This document shows, one piece after another, positions 10,301-17,396 of a stretch of 64,000 bases of DNA. The translations under genes and the position numbers were made by a program. How positions within the stretch are numbered: the first letter of the stretch is position 1; each line of letters begins with the position of its first letter. This DNA is from JBMHDW01 sp049889175 (GTDB taxonomy: Bacteria > Pseudomonadota > Gammaproteobacteria > Comchoanobacterales > Comchoanobacteraceae), in the NCBI GenBank assembly GCA_049889175.1, contig JBMHDW010000002.1:124001-188000 (forward strand). The letters run 5' to 3'. The notes beneath the pieces are model-generated. The model saw only the letters and a program-made list of their open reading frames with translations. It searched no databases and was not told the DNA's origin.

Positions 10301-10628
10301 TTGGTTACGAAAAACAACAGATTTCTTAAAACAAGCACCTGGGTGCTTATCTGATAATGTCAGTATTAAGGCGGCTGTTCATGGGCCAATGCAATGTATG
10401 CTGAAAGGCATATGTGCACAATGTTTGCAGTGGCAGATTGATCCAGAAACAGGTGAGCGAAAGAAGGCAGTTTATGCTTGTTCTTGGCAGGATCAGCCGA
10501 TTGACCTCATTGATTGGCAGGCATTTGATGACCGGTTTGAACAGCATGGAGCTGTGAAAAGATTGCATGATCAGTATCATCATTTTATATCAGTTATTAA
10601 TGATGATATCGAAGTAACTATAGTTTAA
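7311..10628 (+). CDS. GltD-like/PyrK-like fused iron-sulfur flavoprotein oxidoreductase
   Basis: A 1105-residue cytoplasmic redox enzyme. An N-terminal segment of about 210 residues is unknown. It is followed by a Cys-rich region (CALCHQTKVDYC near 220, GCPLDEKISETHALRR, then CNDCMQSCIYQKQTPVNIPE near 300) like the [4Fe-4S] domain of glutamate synthase small subunit-type proteins. Then come two dinucleotide-binding motifs: VMGQGPAGFTMAYHLL (FAD, near 365) and VIGGGLTGVDAATEL (NAD(P), near 530). The last 300 residues resemble dihydroorotate dehydrogenase electron-transfer subunit PyrK, ending in a 2Fe-2S-like cluster MLKGICAQCLQW plus a later Cys. Electrons probably pass between NAD(P)H, FAD, FeS and a partner, but the substrate is unknown. 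Coding is intact. Confidence 0.82.
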   Translation: MLKTKQIHDQSLLSYEAIAQCDAAFIHWLETYNPNLAEELMNHRQGKLMSSESLIVLAESFENFVAGLMGIEHDLAIKRAELQSDQPIMWMKYSWWPKYIRTQLKKPPEMTWEECLTHWEKNIEQPFNEYAVASWCLDNPEAHWWHAACVWLHQDDTKRALVDHWQLFKRPEKIDYDALFSYQKEGQDISVIDIRERSGFQLTDRGQSSLAVNDAVHYCALCHQTKVDYCRSGFHQKKGQPSSGYRKNPLNTPLQGCPLDEKISETHALRRSGGILSALAMIMMDNPLCPATGHRICNDCMQSCIYQKQTPVNIPEVESRILMDVLTLPWGIELYFLLLRWNPLRPKQYLPQPVSGDHVLVMGQGPAGFTMAYHLLMAGVQVTGMDGLAIESLPEHWLNKPIKSWNDFAENLEERPVRGFGGVAEYGITVRWNKNFLTLIHMCLARMKHFSVMGGVRFGGTITLDDAKQLGFDHVALALGAGLPKELKIKGSLTPGMRQANDFLMMLQLSGAVKDKASVDLQVRMPAIVIGGGLTGVDAATELQAYYWHQIKQVSERIEAVVQVRGQSAFWQSFSPSERSILEEMQQHWQAFTSDRHHRPRSDWIKQWGGVRIVYRKRMIDSPAYRTNPHELYEALREGLMYVEQLSPDRTIQDAFGHVKACVFQQTRCENGVWSVSDDEVTLAARTILVATGARPNIAYHFEHPGELKKQGAFYQIYSQEDDSWQSFEHQPDQKVAKGVMSSQHEGMMSVSILGDLHPHYHGSVVKAMASAKNHYEDILATLPQKPFQGFKGHDIHDSLSPTIHKIEPFGSGVRVTIHAKAFVARYQIGQFYRLSQPGSIQGHINLWPDHVDVSSGLLTFTLDEITYKRLNTASWQKGMAVHLMGPSGVRMRIPDEKTEVLIVADALHALKAVAMARAMKKAKHVVWLYLEGDIEDAVLSHHWSDVCDGLATEKHWQIQDITYHPFITQQAFFSAILPSWSQQKAIDLVLTLSRWPWLRKTTDFLKQAPGCLSDNVSIKAAVHGPMQCMLKGICAQCLQWQIDPETGERKKAVYACSWQDQPIDLIDWQAFDDRFEQHGAVKRLHDQYHHFISVINDDIEVTIV

Positions 10629-10685
10629 AATAACTGGTTATGTTTTTTTAAGGTTGTTATAGTAATAAATATTTAAAGGTGTTCT

Positions 10686-11588
10686 ATGATTGAAGGATTA
10701 AAGTATATAAAGTCTGAGATAAAAAGGTGTTTTAAGATATTTCTTTTTGATAAGGCTACTAAAAATGGATCATTATTTCTTAAGATAGATGATTGCATTT
10801 CAAGAAAACCTGCAGTTGGTTCACCTTGGGAAGAAGAGCTAACTTCATTAATCGAGAGTTATGCTCTTAACGGCGCATCAGACTTTTTTATAGATGTTGG
10901 TGCTAATATTGGTCTGACTTCATGTCAAAACGGTAAAGCTTTTAAAAAAGTTATTTGCTTTGAGCCTAATACACTGTGCGCTAATATACTAAAAACTAAC
11001 TTAGCAATTACACTTAATAATGGTCAATATGAAGTGAATGAATTTGGTTTAGGATTGGAAGAAGGATCTTTTGATTTACATATTCCTAAAAATAATTGGG
11101 GTGGGGCTTTTATTAGGTCAGGTAGTAATGAGTATGGTGATGATTTTTTCATTAAGACCCATCAATGTTCATTATCATCTAAAGAAAAATTTACGATTGT
11201 CAAGGTAAAATTGAAAAAAGCTTTAGATGTTTTTGAAGCATTATTTAATAACATGAAAGATCAAGGTTTTAGTAAAGGTGTTTGTAAAATTGATGTAGAG
11301 GGTTGTGAAAAGGTTGTTTTATTGGCATTGGCAAAGAAACTACCACCATCATTTGAATTAAATATTATTTTTGAAAATCATTCTGAAGCATTGGATCTTA
11401 AAGAGATAAAGGATGCTTTTGGAGGTAGGTTACATGCAAGTAAAGTGATTATGAGAGGAAAGAGAGCAAAAAAGTATTTTAATAAGAAAGTATCTTTATT
11501 GAATTTAATTAGAGTAAATGTATATGATTTTAATATTGATGAAGGTATAGTGCCTACCGGTGATATAGTATTAGAGATTAAAAGTTAG
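10686..11588 (+). CDS. FkbM-family methyltransferase
   Basis: SAM-dependent methyltransferase of the FkbM type (300 residues), usually acting on sugars of surface glycans or on natural products. SAM-binding motif I is FIDVGANIGLTS near residue 62, CFEPN near 95 is motif II-like, and KIDVEGCEKVVLLAL near 200 is the family signature. AAGGTG lies 4 nt before the ATG. The gene is more AT-rich than its neighbours and is followed by a fragment of a glycosyltransferase, so the locus looks like a decayed or acquired glycan-modification island. An extended -10-like TGTTATAGT preceded by a T-tract at 10638-10663 may be its promoter. Confidence 0.85.
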   Translation: MIEGLKYIKSEIKRCFKIFLFDKATKNGSLFLKIDDCISRKPAVGSPWEEELTSLIESYALNGASDFFIDVGANIGLTSCQNGKAFKKVICFEPNTLCANILKTNLAITLNNGQYEVNEFGLGLEEGSFDLHIPKNNWGGAFIRSGSNEYGDDFFIKTHQCSLSSKEKFTIVKVKLKKALDVFEALFNNMKDQGFSKGVCKIDVEGCEKVVLLALAKKLPPSFELNIIFENHSEALDLKEIKDAFGGRLHASKVIMRGKRAKKYFNKKVSLLNLIRVNVYDFNIDEGIVPTGDIVLEIKS

Positions 11589-11680
11589 GAGGTATATATG
11601 ATGGTAATGAACGAATACCGAAAAACTTTAATCATGCATAATTGAAAAACGTACACAATGATGGGATTACTCGTTGTTAA

Positions 11681-11767
11681 TACTATCATTTGACTCGGAA
11701 GAATAGGGTGATTCTTGCTAAGAGATATTTTGCGATAAAACTTTTGTGGAACTATTCTAAGTATTAA
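11681..11767 (+). pseudogene. remnant of a glycosyltransferase C-terminus
   Basis: Twenty-eight in-frame codons read YYHLTRKNRVILAKRYF and continue to LLWNYSKY before TAA. The YY-x-x-TRKNR pattern is typical of the C-terminal end of GT2-type rhamnosyl/glycosyltransferases. A stop lies immediately upstream in the same frame and no GT catalytic domain is present, so I read this as what is left of a deleted gene. A 15-codon frame with a good AGGAGG site starts at 11601 just upstream and is not recognisable. The rest of the 231-bp gap to 11820 holds nothing else I can name. Confidence 0.5.
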
Positions 11768-11819
11768 GTTGCTTGAATGATTATTACGATTTTATTGACG
11801 CTTGCTATTTAATATTTGT

Positions 11820-12503
11820 TCAATTAAACCTGCGTCTCTTGGGGTTAGAGTGGTTTGAGCTATCTTCCGCATGTCTTTTATTTGACGGGTTAGCTTCAGA
11901 TTCTTGTGTTGGTGCTCGAGATAATTGGTCGGTATCTTGAGGTTCTGTGGTTGGGCTATTGTGTAATTGATCTGATGATATGGGGTTAAATCTTAAGGTG
12001 GTTGATCCTATGCGTACTTCAGTAGGTCTAAGAAAAATAAATTCACCTTCAAGTATCCATAAGATAATTAAGAATAGGCCAATAGAATTTAAAGGGCTCC
12101 TGATTTGGGGCCGAGTAATGATCGGGGTATCATGATCTCTCATTGACGGTAGTCTATCTAATAATGATTGCTCATCCCAGCCAAGGGATTGAGGAGTAGG
12201 TGAGTTTGTTAGTTTTTCTATGGTACCTTCTATTCTCGATGTAATATATTCAATCATTATTTGTCTGGCCTCACCAACAGTGATAGATGCTTCACTTCTT
12301 TCTTCTAGGCCGTTAATGGCCATGGGGTTGTGAAAGTAGTGGCGAAAATGATCGTCATATTGTTCATAAGATGCATCAGTTGCTGTTATACTGTTTTTGA
12401 TTTGGATAATTTCTTCTCTAAGATCAGTTTCATTATTGTTAAAATCAAAATAAAACCTTATTACTGCTTCTATGATTGTTCGATGGGCATTCTCGATAGT
12501 CAT
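11820..12503 (-). CDS. hypothetical protein with hydrophobic segment and NLS-like tail
   Basis: Not recognised. I place the start at the ATG at 12503 (AAGG 9 nt upstream), giving 227 residues. A longer frame reaching 12662 would run through the tmRNA promoter and has no ribosome site. The protein is acidic and helical at first, has one hydrophobic segment (IGLFLIILWILEGEFIFL) near residue 145, and ends in a polar, disordered stretch closing with KRHAED...NPKRRRFN. Two basic clusters separated by about 10 residues match a bipartite nuclear localisation pattern. Together with the ankyrin protein at 50.4 kb this suggests host-directed function, which remains inference. Confidence 0.75.
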   Translation of the reverse strand: MTIENAHRTIIEAVIRFYFDFNNNETDLREEIIQIKNSITATDASYEQYDDHFRHYFHNPMAINGLEERSEASITVGEARQIMIEYITSRIEGTIEKLTNSPTPQSLGWDEQSLLDRLPSMRDHDTPIITRPQIRSPLNSIGLFLIILWILEGEFIFLRPTEVRIGSTTLRFNPISSDQLHNSPTTEPQDTDQLSRAPTQESEANPSNKRHAEDSSNHSNPKRRRFN

Positions 12504-12629
12504 TGTTAAGTACCTTTTTGTGATTGAGATTGTTTGGTCATAAATTATCACAAGCGCATTATTTTGTGAAACTTTAAATGAATCTCTATAATCTAAGTAA
12601 TGTTGCTGTTGGTGATTATCGTGAGGTAG

Positions 12630-12658
12630 TTGCAAATCATCGTTCAATGGTTTATCAT
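12630..12658 (+). promoter_or_regulatory. sigma-70-type promoter for tmRNA
   Basis: TTGCAA (12630-12635), a 17-nt spacer and TATCAT (12653-12658) lie 10 nt before the mature tmRNA 5' end. The element sits in what would be the N-terminal extension of the divergent gene, which is why I use the shorter start there. Confidence 0.65.
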
Positions 12659-12668
12659 TCAATGACTT

Positions 12669-13051
12669 GGGGGCGTACTTGGGTTCGACGTTGTTGATGA
12701 GTTCAAAGGTGCATGTCGAGTATGTCTTTTATCTCGTTAATCTAAAAGACAAAAAAACATAGTTGCCAAGAAAGACGTAAAAGTTGCCAACGGTAAACTA
12801 ACACGTTTTGTAGCTAAAGCTGCATAATGTGCCATTCTGCTGATGTGTGCTTGTGCGCGCAGTTAGAATGGTCATTTGACACAAGCTAGCTTGACGTCTC
12901 GTCTAGCGGCTGATGGCGAAGTTCTTTATAGACTCGCAAGAAACTGGGCTGACTGCTGCCTGGTGACTTGTTAAATGCCTAAAGCAGATCTAAGCATGTA
13001 GATCCGATGAATAGTTAATGATGGACGCGGGTTCAAATCCCGCCGCCTCCA
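12669..13051 (+). ncRNA. ssrA: transfer-messenger RNA
   Basis: Ribosome-rescue RNA. The 5' part GGGGGCGTACTTGGGTTCGACG and the 3' part ACGCGGGTTCAAATCCCGCCGCCTCCA form the alanine tRNA-like domain, including a G3-U wobble pair in the acceptor stem. Pseudoknot 1 is visible as GTCTTTT (12724-12730) with AAAAGAC (12744-12750). After the UAGUU box the resume codon is GCC at 12765, and the frame runs to TAA at 12825-12827. It encodes AKKDVKVANGKLTRFVAKAA, a long and basic 20-residue tag. The 3' CCA is not encoded. The partner gene smpB is at 27.7-28.2 kb. Confidence 0.95.
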
Positions 13052-13117
13052 ATAGTTGAGAAAGTTAGTGTTATATGTTATTGTTATTTATATTATAATC
13101 CTTTAAAGGGAGTTGCA

Positions 13118-14059
13118 ATGATAAAGCATAATAATTCACCTGAAGTTATACCCAATAATGTTGACCAAAATGATGTTTTATACCATCAGAAAAAACTAAA
13201 GATTCAATCTTTTTTTAATCATAAAGAACAACAAAACAAAAAAAGTCATTTATCGCATCCGTGTTTAGAGAAATATCAAAGGCCAAATTGGTATCAAAGT
13301 AATGAAAATATAAGAGATTTGATCAAACTAGCAAATCAACTCCTAGTGGACTTTGAAGGTGAAAGAATTTATGGTTTAGGGCAAAGCCCGGCTTGGATTA
13401 TTAAAGCTTTAGAATTATTGATAGATAAAAGAGGAGGTTCGAAATCAATTGGTTATATACCTTTCTCTGGTCGGTTTATGGAGAAAGAAATTAAACGACC
13501 TTTTGATAATAATTTTTTTAAAACATTTTGCCATGTCAAAAAAGGCCCATGTTTTCCCAATAATCAAGCAATAAATAATTATAGACATGTCCTCGACCAA
13601 CTTGGCATGGATCCTATTAGCATTATTCAAGCATTTAAGGATAAGCATCAGAAGACAGTATTATTGGAATATATTCAAAGTGCAGAGTCACTAGCGTCGT
13701 TTATGATTATTTTATACGAATGGGCAATAGAATTAGATAAGTTAGAGCAATTGAAAGAATGCTTCGTTGTTTGTGCTTTAGCTCAAGATTTTAATAAACT
13801 ACAGCTTATTTATTTGCCTAAAGTATCATTATATATGAGAAGAATACAAGTCAAGGATACTTTAATCATTCCACTGGCTAATGGAAAAGATACGGGTCCA
13901 CAATCAGATAGACTGGTTCCTAAATATTCAGCACAAGATTGGTGTAATCCTATGCATGAAATGATTAATCATGATTTTATTAAAGGGTTGGTAGAGAAAG
14001 TAAAATGTGAAGTAGACCGCTTTGCTGTTGATGATATTGTTGCAAAAAAACAATCATGA
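13118..14059 (+). CDS. hypothetical protein, possibly phosphoribosyltransferase-like fold
   Basis: Not firmly recognised. The ATG has a GGGAG site 6 nt upstream. After a polar N-terminus of about 85 residues comes IYGLGQSPAWIIKALELL (near residue 90), then IGYIPFSGRFM (near 115), and KTVLLEYIQSAESLASFM (near 185). This order, an entry motif followed by a strand ending in a Ser/Gly-Leu turn, faintly recalls predicted phosphoribosyltransferase-like proteins in which the PRPP loop sits in the third segment. The acidic residues of a true PRPP motif are missing. Convergent with aroDE, overlapping by 6 nt. Confidence 0.75.
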   Translation: MIKHNNSPEVIPNNVDQNDVLYHQKKLKIQSFFNHKEQQNKKSHLSHPCLEKYQRPNWYQSNENIRDLIKLANQLLVDFEGERIYGLGQSPAWIIKALELLIDKRGGSKSIGYIPFSGRFMEKEIKRPFDNNFFKTFCHVKKGPCFPNNQAINNYRHVLDQLGMDPISIIQAFKDKHQKTVLLEYIQSAESLASFMIILYEWAIELDKLEQLKECFVVCALAQDFNKLQLIYLPKVSLYMRRIQVKDTLIIPLANGKDTGPQSDRLVPKYSAQDWCNPMHEMINHDFIKGLVEKVKCEVDRFAVDDIVAKKQS

Positions 14060-15289
14060 CCACAGAGCCCAAAATTGCTGTTGGTATTGAGCTTGGATGA
14101 CAAATAGATTAAGCCCAAAAGAGCCAGAGGTATGATAATTAACATCATAAATGACGCCAGATAGATGATCCAATGAAACACTTCTTGGTAGGGTATTAAT
14201 AATACAATCAAAGTTATTTAATGAGTTTGAATGTGGTATGCCCATAAGCAATTGTTTTTGAGTGATACCATCTTCTCGATGATAGTTAAAAAAACAAGTA
14301 TGGTTGTGTTTTAATTGATGAGCTAAGAGTTGAGCCATAGAGCCAGCACCTAAAATAAGAATGCGTTGGCGAGGCCAGTCTTGAGTCAACTCATTGAGTG
14401 CAGATTGATCAGTATTGGTCCCAAGCCATTGTTGACCATCAAAGGCTAATGTATTGATAGGTCCTTGATGATTACACCATGACGCCACTGTTTGTTTATG
14501 AGGTGATGTAATACTTAATTGATGGATTCCCAATATTTCCAATAATGGTTTGAGTTGAGCTACATATTCTGACGATACCTCAAGTGTAATGTAAATAGCA
14601 TCTTGTTGTGTTAAGCGATGATGCAAGCCATGCCAAAATGGGCCCAAACTATGATGAGCAGGATTGCCAAGTAATGCTCTTATTCTAGTATTTGTTGATA
14701 TTGGGTTAAGATATCGATCTTGCAGTAATAATTGTGATGAATGTAGGCTCTGATGCCAGCCTAAATAGTCAAATGCCCCCCATTTGGGTCCTAGGATGCG
14801 TAAACTACGACCATGACAACCTGTGCCTAGAATAGTGACTTGTGAATGTTGTTTGATATAAAGCATCATGTTAAGTGCTTGATATGCACTTTGTATGGGC
14901 AATACTATTTTAACATGATCCGCCAACGGTTGTAATTGTTTCACCCAGTCGTCAATATTGTTAATGGATTCTGTGGTATGTAAGGAGCGAATGACTTTTA
15001 AGTTGGGATATTGCTGTTTGATCATTTGAACCCATGCCAGCGGAACATCATGTTCACAGTCTATCCAATCAGGCTGTATTTTTTGAATTAAATCAACAAA
15101 ATATTTCAAACGCGATGGTGAAGAGGGTTCATGATGACGATATGTCAATATCGACTGACAATGTTGAAGTTGGTGCCATTGTTGAATATCATCCAGTGAC
15201 TTATTGATTAAATCCATACGAAGTTCATAAGCATTAATGTCTTTAGGAAGAGGTATTTGCGGTAAATGATCAAGACAAAGAATACGCAT
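14054..15289 (-). CDS. aroDE: fused 3-dehydroquinate dehydratase/shikimate dehydrogenase
   Basis: Bifunctional shikimate pathway enzyme, steps 3 and 4. The first ~200 residues are a type I dehydroquinate dehydratase: YELRMDLI near 21, ILTYRHH near 47, the His-bearing VIRSLH, the Schiff-base Lys in DHVKIVLP, and GTGCHGRSLRILGPKWG. The second half is shikimate dehydrogenase: LLGNPAHHSLGPFWHG, ITSPHK (catalytic Lys), GTNTDQSAL (catalytic Asp) and the nucleotide loop ILGAGSMAQLL. AroD-AroE fusions are known in plants and Chlamydia; in most gammaproteobacteria the genes are separate, and many use type II AroQ. The start overlaps the end of aroB by 20 nt, so the two are coupled. Confidence 0.9.
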   Translation of the reverse strand: MRILCLDHLPQIPLPKDINAYELRMDLINKSLDDIQQWHQLQHCQSILTYRHHEPSSPSRLKYFVDLIQKIQPDWIDCEHDVPLAWVQMIKQQYPNLKVIRSLHTTESINNIDDWVKQLQPLADHVKIVLPIQSAYQALNMMLYIKQHSQVTILGTGCHGRSLRILGPKWGAFDYLGWHQSLHSSQLLLQDRYLNPISTNTRIRALLGNPAHHSLGPFWHGLHHRLTQQDAIYITLEVSSEYVAQLKPLLEILGIHQLSITSPHKQTVASWCNHQGPINTLAFDGQQWLGTNTDQSALNELTQDWPRQRILILGAGSMAQLLAHQLKHNHTCFFNYHREDGITQKQLLMGIPHSNSLNNFDCIINTLPRSVSLDHLSGVIYDVNYHTSGSFGLNLFVIQAQYQQQFWALWS

Positions 15290-16322
15290 GATTTTTGATC
15301 CAATGATGAATAAAGTGTTTGCTTTGTGAGATACTTAATGAGTGAAGAAATGGTTGGCCAAAATCATGAAGTAATACCCAGGTTAAAGTTGAGCTTTGTC
15401 TCTTTTTATCATTCATACATGCGTTAATTAATAAATCTGAGCACATATTTGAAGGTGGTTTAATATTTAAACGTTGCCATGCTTGTGTGATGGCATGCAC
15501 ATGTTCTTGTGGGAAGTTAAATAGTTCAGCAGAAACATGTGCGATAAAATGAAGTCCTAGTGCTACACCAACACCGTGGGGGACGTGATAGATACTTTCA
15601 ATGGCATGACCTAATGTATGACCTAAATTAAGCATTTGTCGCCGGTTATGATCATAAGGATCTGCTCTTACAAATGATTGCTTAATTTCGAGCTGCTGTT
15701 TTATATTATCAGCGTTATGATAGTTTAAGAATGTCTCAATGGGGTCATGGTTATTCAATAAATGCAAGCTGTATTTTTCATCAGTGAGGAAAAAATGTTT
15801 ATAGCACTCAATGATGCCATTACGTTTTTCAACCCAAGGAAGTGTTTGAAGAGTTTCCATCACGATTAGGGTATATTTGGGATTTGAGAAAACACCGAGT
15901 GCATTTTTAACGTCACATGCATTAATAGCTGTTTTACCACCCAATGATGCATCAACCATGGCCAAAAGCGATGTTGGGCAGTATAGACAATCAATACCTC
16001 TTAAATACGTTGCGGCGGTAAAGCCAACAAGATCTAAAATCATGCCACCACCACAAGCGATGATTAAGTCATGACGGCATAAGCCCAGTCGTAGCCATTG
16101 ATCTTCAAGCCATGCTTTGGTGTGTCTAGATTTGCTGGTTTCACCGGCAGGGATAACAATGGTAGCTTCAGTCGTTAAGATACTCAGTTTGATGGCAATA
16201 TGTTGTGTATGATGATCACATATAATAATGCTTCGAGGGTATTGTTGAATGAGATATGGCTGAGCTAAATCATTAAAAGATCCGATGATATGTACAGTTG
16301 AGGGCAGTGAATTATCCAGCAT
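15270..16322 (-). CDS. aroB: 3-dehydroquinate synthase
   Basis: Second step of the shikimate pathway: DAHP to 3-dehydroquinate, using NAD and a metal ion. The 350 residues include VIPAGETSKS near 56, the glycine-rich IIACGGGMILDLVGFTAATYLRG near 85-107 and PTSLLAMVDASLGGKTAIN near 112. Metal-binding and active-site segments follow: GIIECYKH, MLNLGHTLGHAIES and HGVGVALGL. The usual KHG..D of the ECxK region is shortened to ECYKHF, but the metal ligands Glu and His are present. It is the upstream partner of aroDE. The region upstream (16323-16471) is shared with the divergent start of the duplicated family array. Confidence 0.95.
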   Translation of the reverse strand: MLDNSLPSTVHIIGSFNDLAQPYLIQQYPRSIIICDHHTQHIAIKLSILTTEATIVIPAGETSKSRHTKAWLEDQWLRLGLCRHDLIIACGGGMILDLVGFTAATYLRGIDCLYCPTSLLAMVDASLGGKTAINACDVKNALGVFSNPKYTLIVMETLQTLPWVEKRNGIIECYKHFFLTDEKYSLHLLNNHDPIETFLNYHNADNIKQQLEIKQSFVRADPYDHNRRQMLNLGHTLGHAIESIYHVPHGVGVALGLHFIAHVSAELFNFPQEHVHAITQAWQRLNIKPPSNMCSDLLINACMNDKKRQSSTLTWVLLHDFGQPFLHSLSISQSKHFIHHWIKNHAYSLS

Positions 16323-16413
16323 ATATTGATGATGGCTATTTTTATGTCAATTTGCAAATGTGTTTCAAAAAACAATGCTATTTGTGATATCTAAATCAAA
16401 TTAATAAAAATAA

Positions 16414-16443
16414 ATCGTGTTTTTTTTCATATATGTACTATAC
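16414..16443 (+). promoter_or_regulatory. T-tract promoter-like motif (class A), copy 1
   Basis: ATCGTG followed by eight T, then TGTACTATA with the C of CTATA 24 nt from the first A. The same arrangement recurs before four other genes at 22324, 23379, 63071 and 63700. It lies 30 nt before the ATG of the first array gene, where a promoter is expected. Confidence 0.5.
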
Positions 16444-16471
16444 GTTTCATAATTAACTTTGAGGAAATAAA

Positions 16472-17290
16472 ATGGGTAAACAAATGATCATTAGATTAAG
16501 TGCGTTAATCGTAGTTATATTAATAGGTGCCGCAGGGTGGTTTTTTCTTCTAGCTGGACCTTATCAAACGGATAATATGAAGAAAGTTGATAAGCAGTTC
16601 GATGTAGTGCATGATATTTATTATCAACTAGGTGATGGAGACTCTAAGGATCAATTCGGTTCTGTTAATAACGGTATTCTGAGTCTTAAGCACATGTACA
16701 ATCTTCAGTTTGATTGGGATGAGATCAAGCCTTTTGAGCAGAAGTTTAAAGAACGAGATGAACATATTCGTTCAATTAAAGCAAAGCAAAAAGAGCTTAA
16801 AGCCGATGGTGTAAGTGATGATAAGAAAACTCAGTTAAATAATGATATTGCAGATCTAACAAAGAAGGTAGATCAAGTATCAAATGATTATCAAACTGCC
16901 ATAGTAGGTATTGAGAGTATTGACTTGGATGATATTGACAAAGACACTTTGGGTTTGGGTTATTGTGTTTTAATATCATCATATGCGCCAATAATTTCAG
17001 TTAATCTAATAGATACTGATCAAAACGATCTTATTCAGGGTCAAAAATCTAATGCTTCCGATATACGATTGAAGGATTTAAAATATATTTAAGATGATAA
17101 AACAATAGGCGTTGACAAGATGACTGGTAAGCAATATATATCTTTATTAGATGACTGTTATACAGGTATTCAAAATTGGTATGAACTTTTTACTAAGAAT
17201 AAAGGTGTGGATCCTAAAGGTGACACTTTTGATTTGAATCTATCGGATGATCAAATTCAATCATTAAAAGATGCCATCAAAGATGAGTGA
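16472..17290 (+). pseudogene. array family M, member 1, interrupted by one stop codon
   Basis: First copy of an unrecognised family (here called M). A clear N-terminal membrane segment (LSALIVVILIGAAGWFFLL) is followed by a coiled-coil core near residues 85-140, with KERDEHIRSIKAKQKELK and DDKKTQLNNDIADLTKKV as the shared hallmark. Translation stops at TAA 17090-17092 after 206 residues. The same frame then continues without error through GVDKMTGKQYISLLDDC and LNLSDDQIQSLKDAIKDE to TGA at 17288, exactly the C-terminus of the intact copies. A single nonsense change is the simplest reading. The first 206 residues could still be made. Confidence 0.75.
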
Positions 17291-17369
17291 TGATCATGAA
17301 TAAAGATATGCCCGAATACATTCGGGCATATTTTTATCACACACATTCGTTTTTATGGTCTATAAGAAA
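17288..17369 (+). repeat. 82-bp perfect intergenic repeat, copy 1 (terminator plus box B)
   Basis: It starts at the TGA of the upstream gene and is identical, as far as I can compare by eye, to the copies at 18147-18228 and 18953-19034. It contains a 12-bp perfect hairpin at 17306-17331 (ATATGCCCGAAT, AC loop, then the complement) followed by TTTTT, a Rho-independent terminator. It ends with TGGTCTATAAGAAA (17356-17369), a promoter-like box whose TATAAG could be a -10. So one unit ends one gene and probably starts the next. Confidence 0.85.
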
Positions 17370-17396
17370 GAGATATTTTAATTAAGGGGTATTGAT

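Noticed and set aside
12504..12662. N-terminal extension of the 227-residue orphan to an ATG at 12662
   Set aside because: It would cover the tmRNA promoter, has no ribosome site, and an internal ATG with AAGG at good spacing exists.
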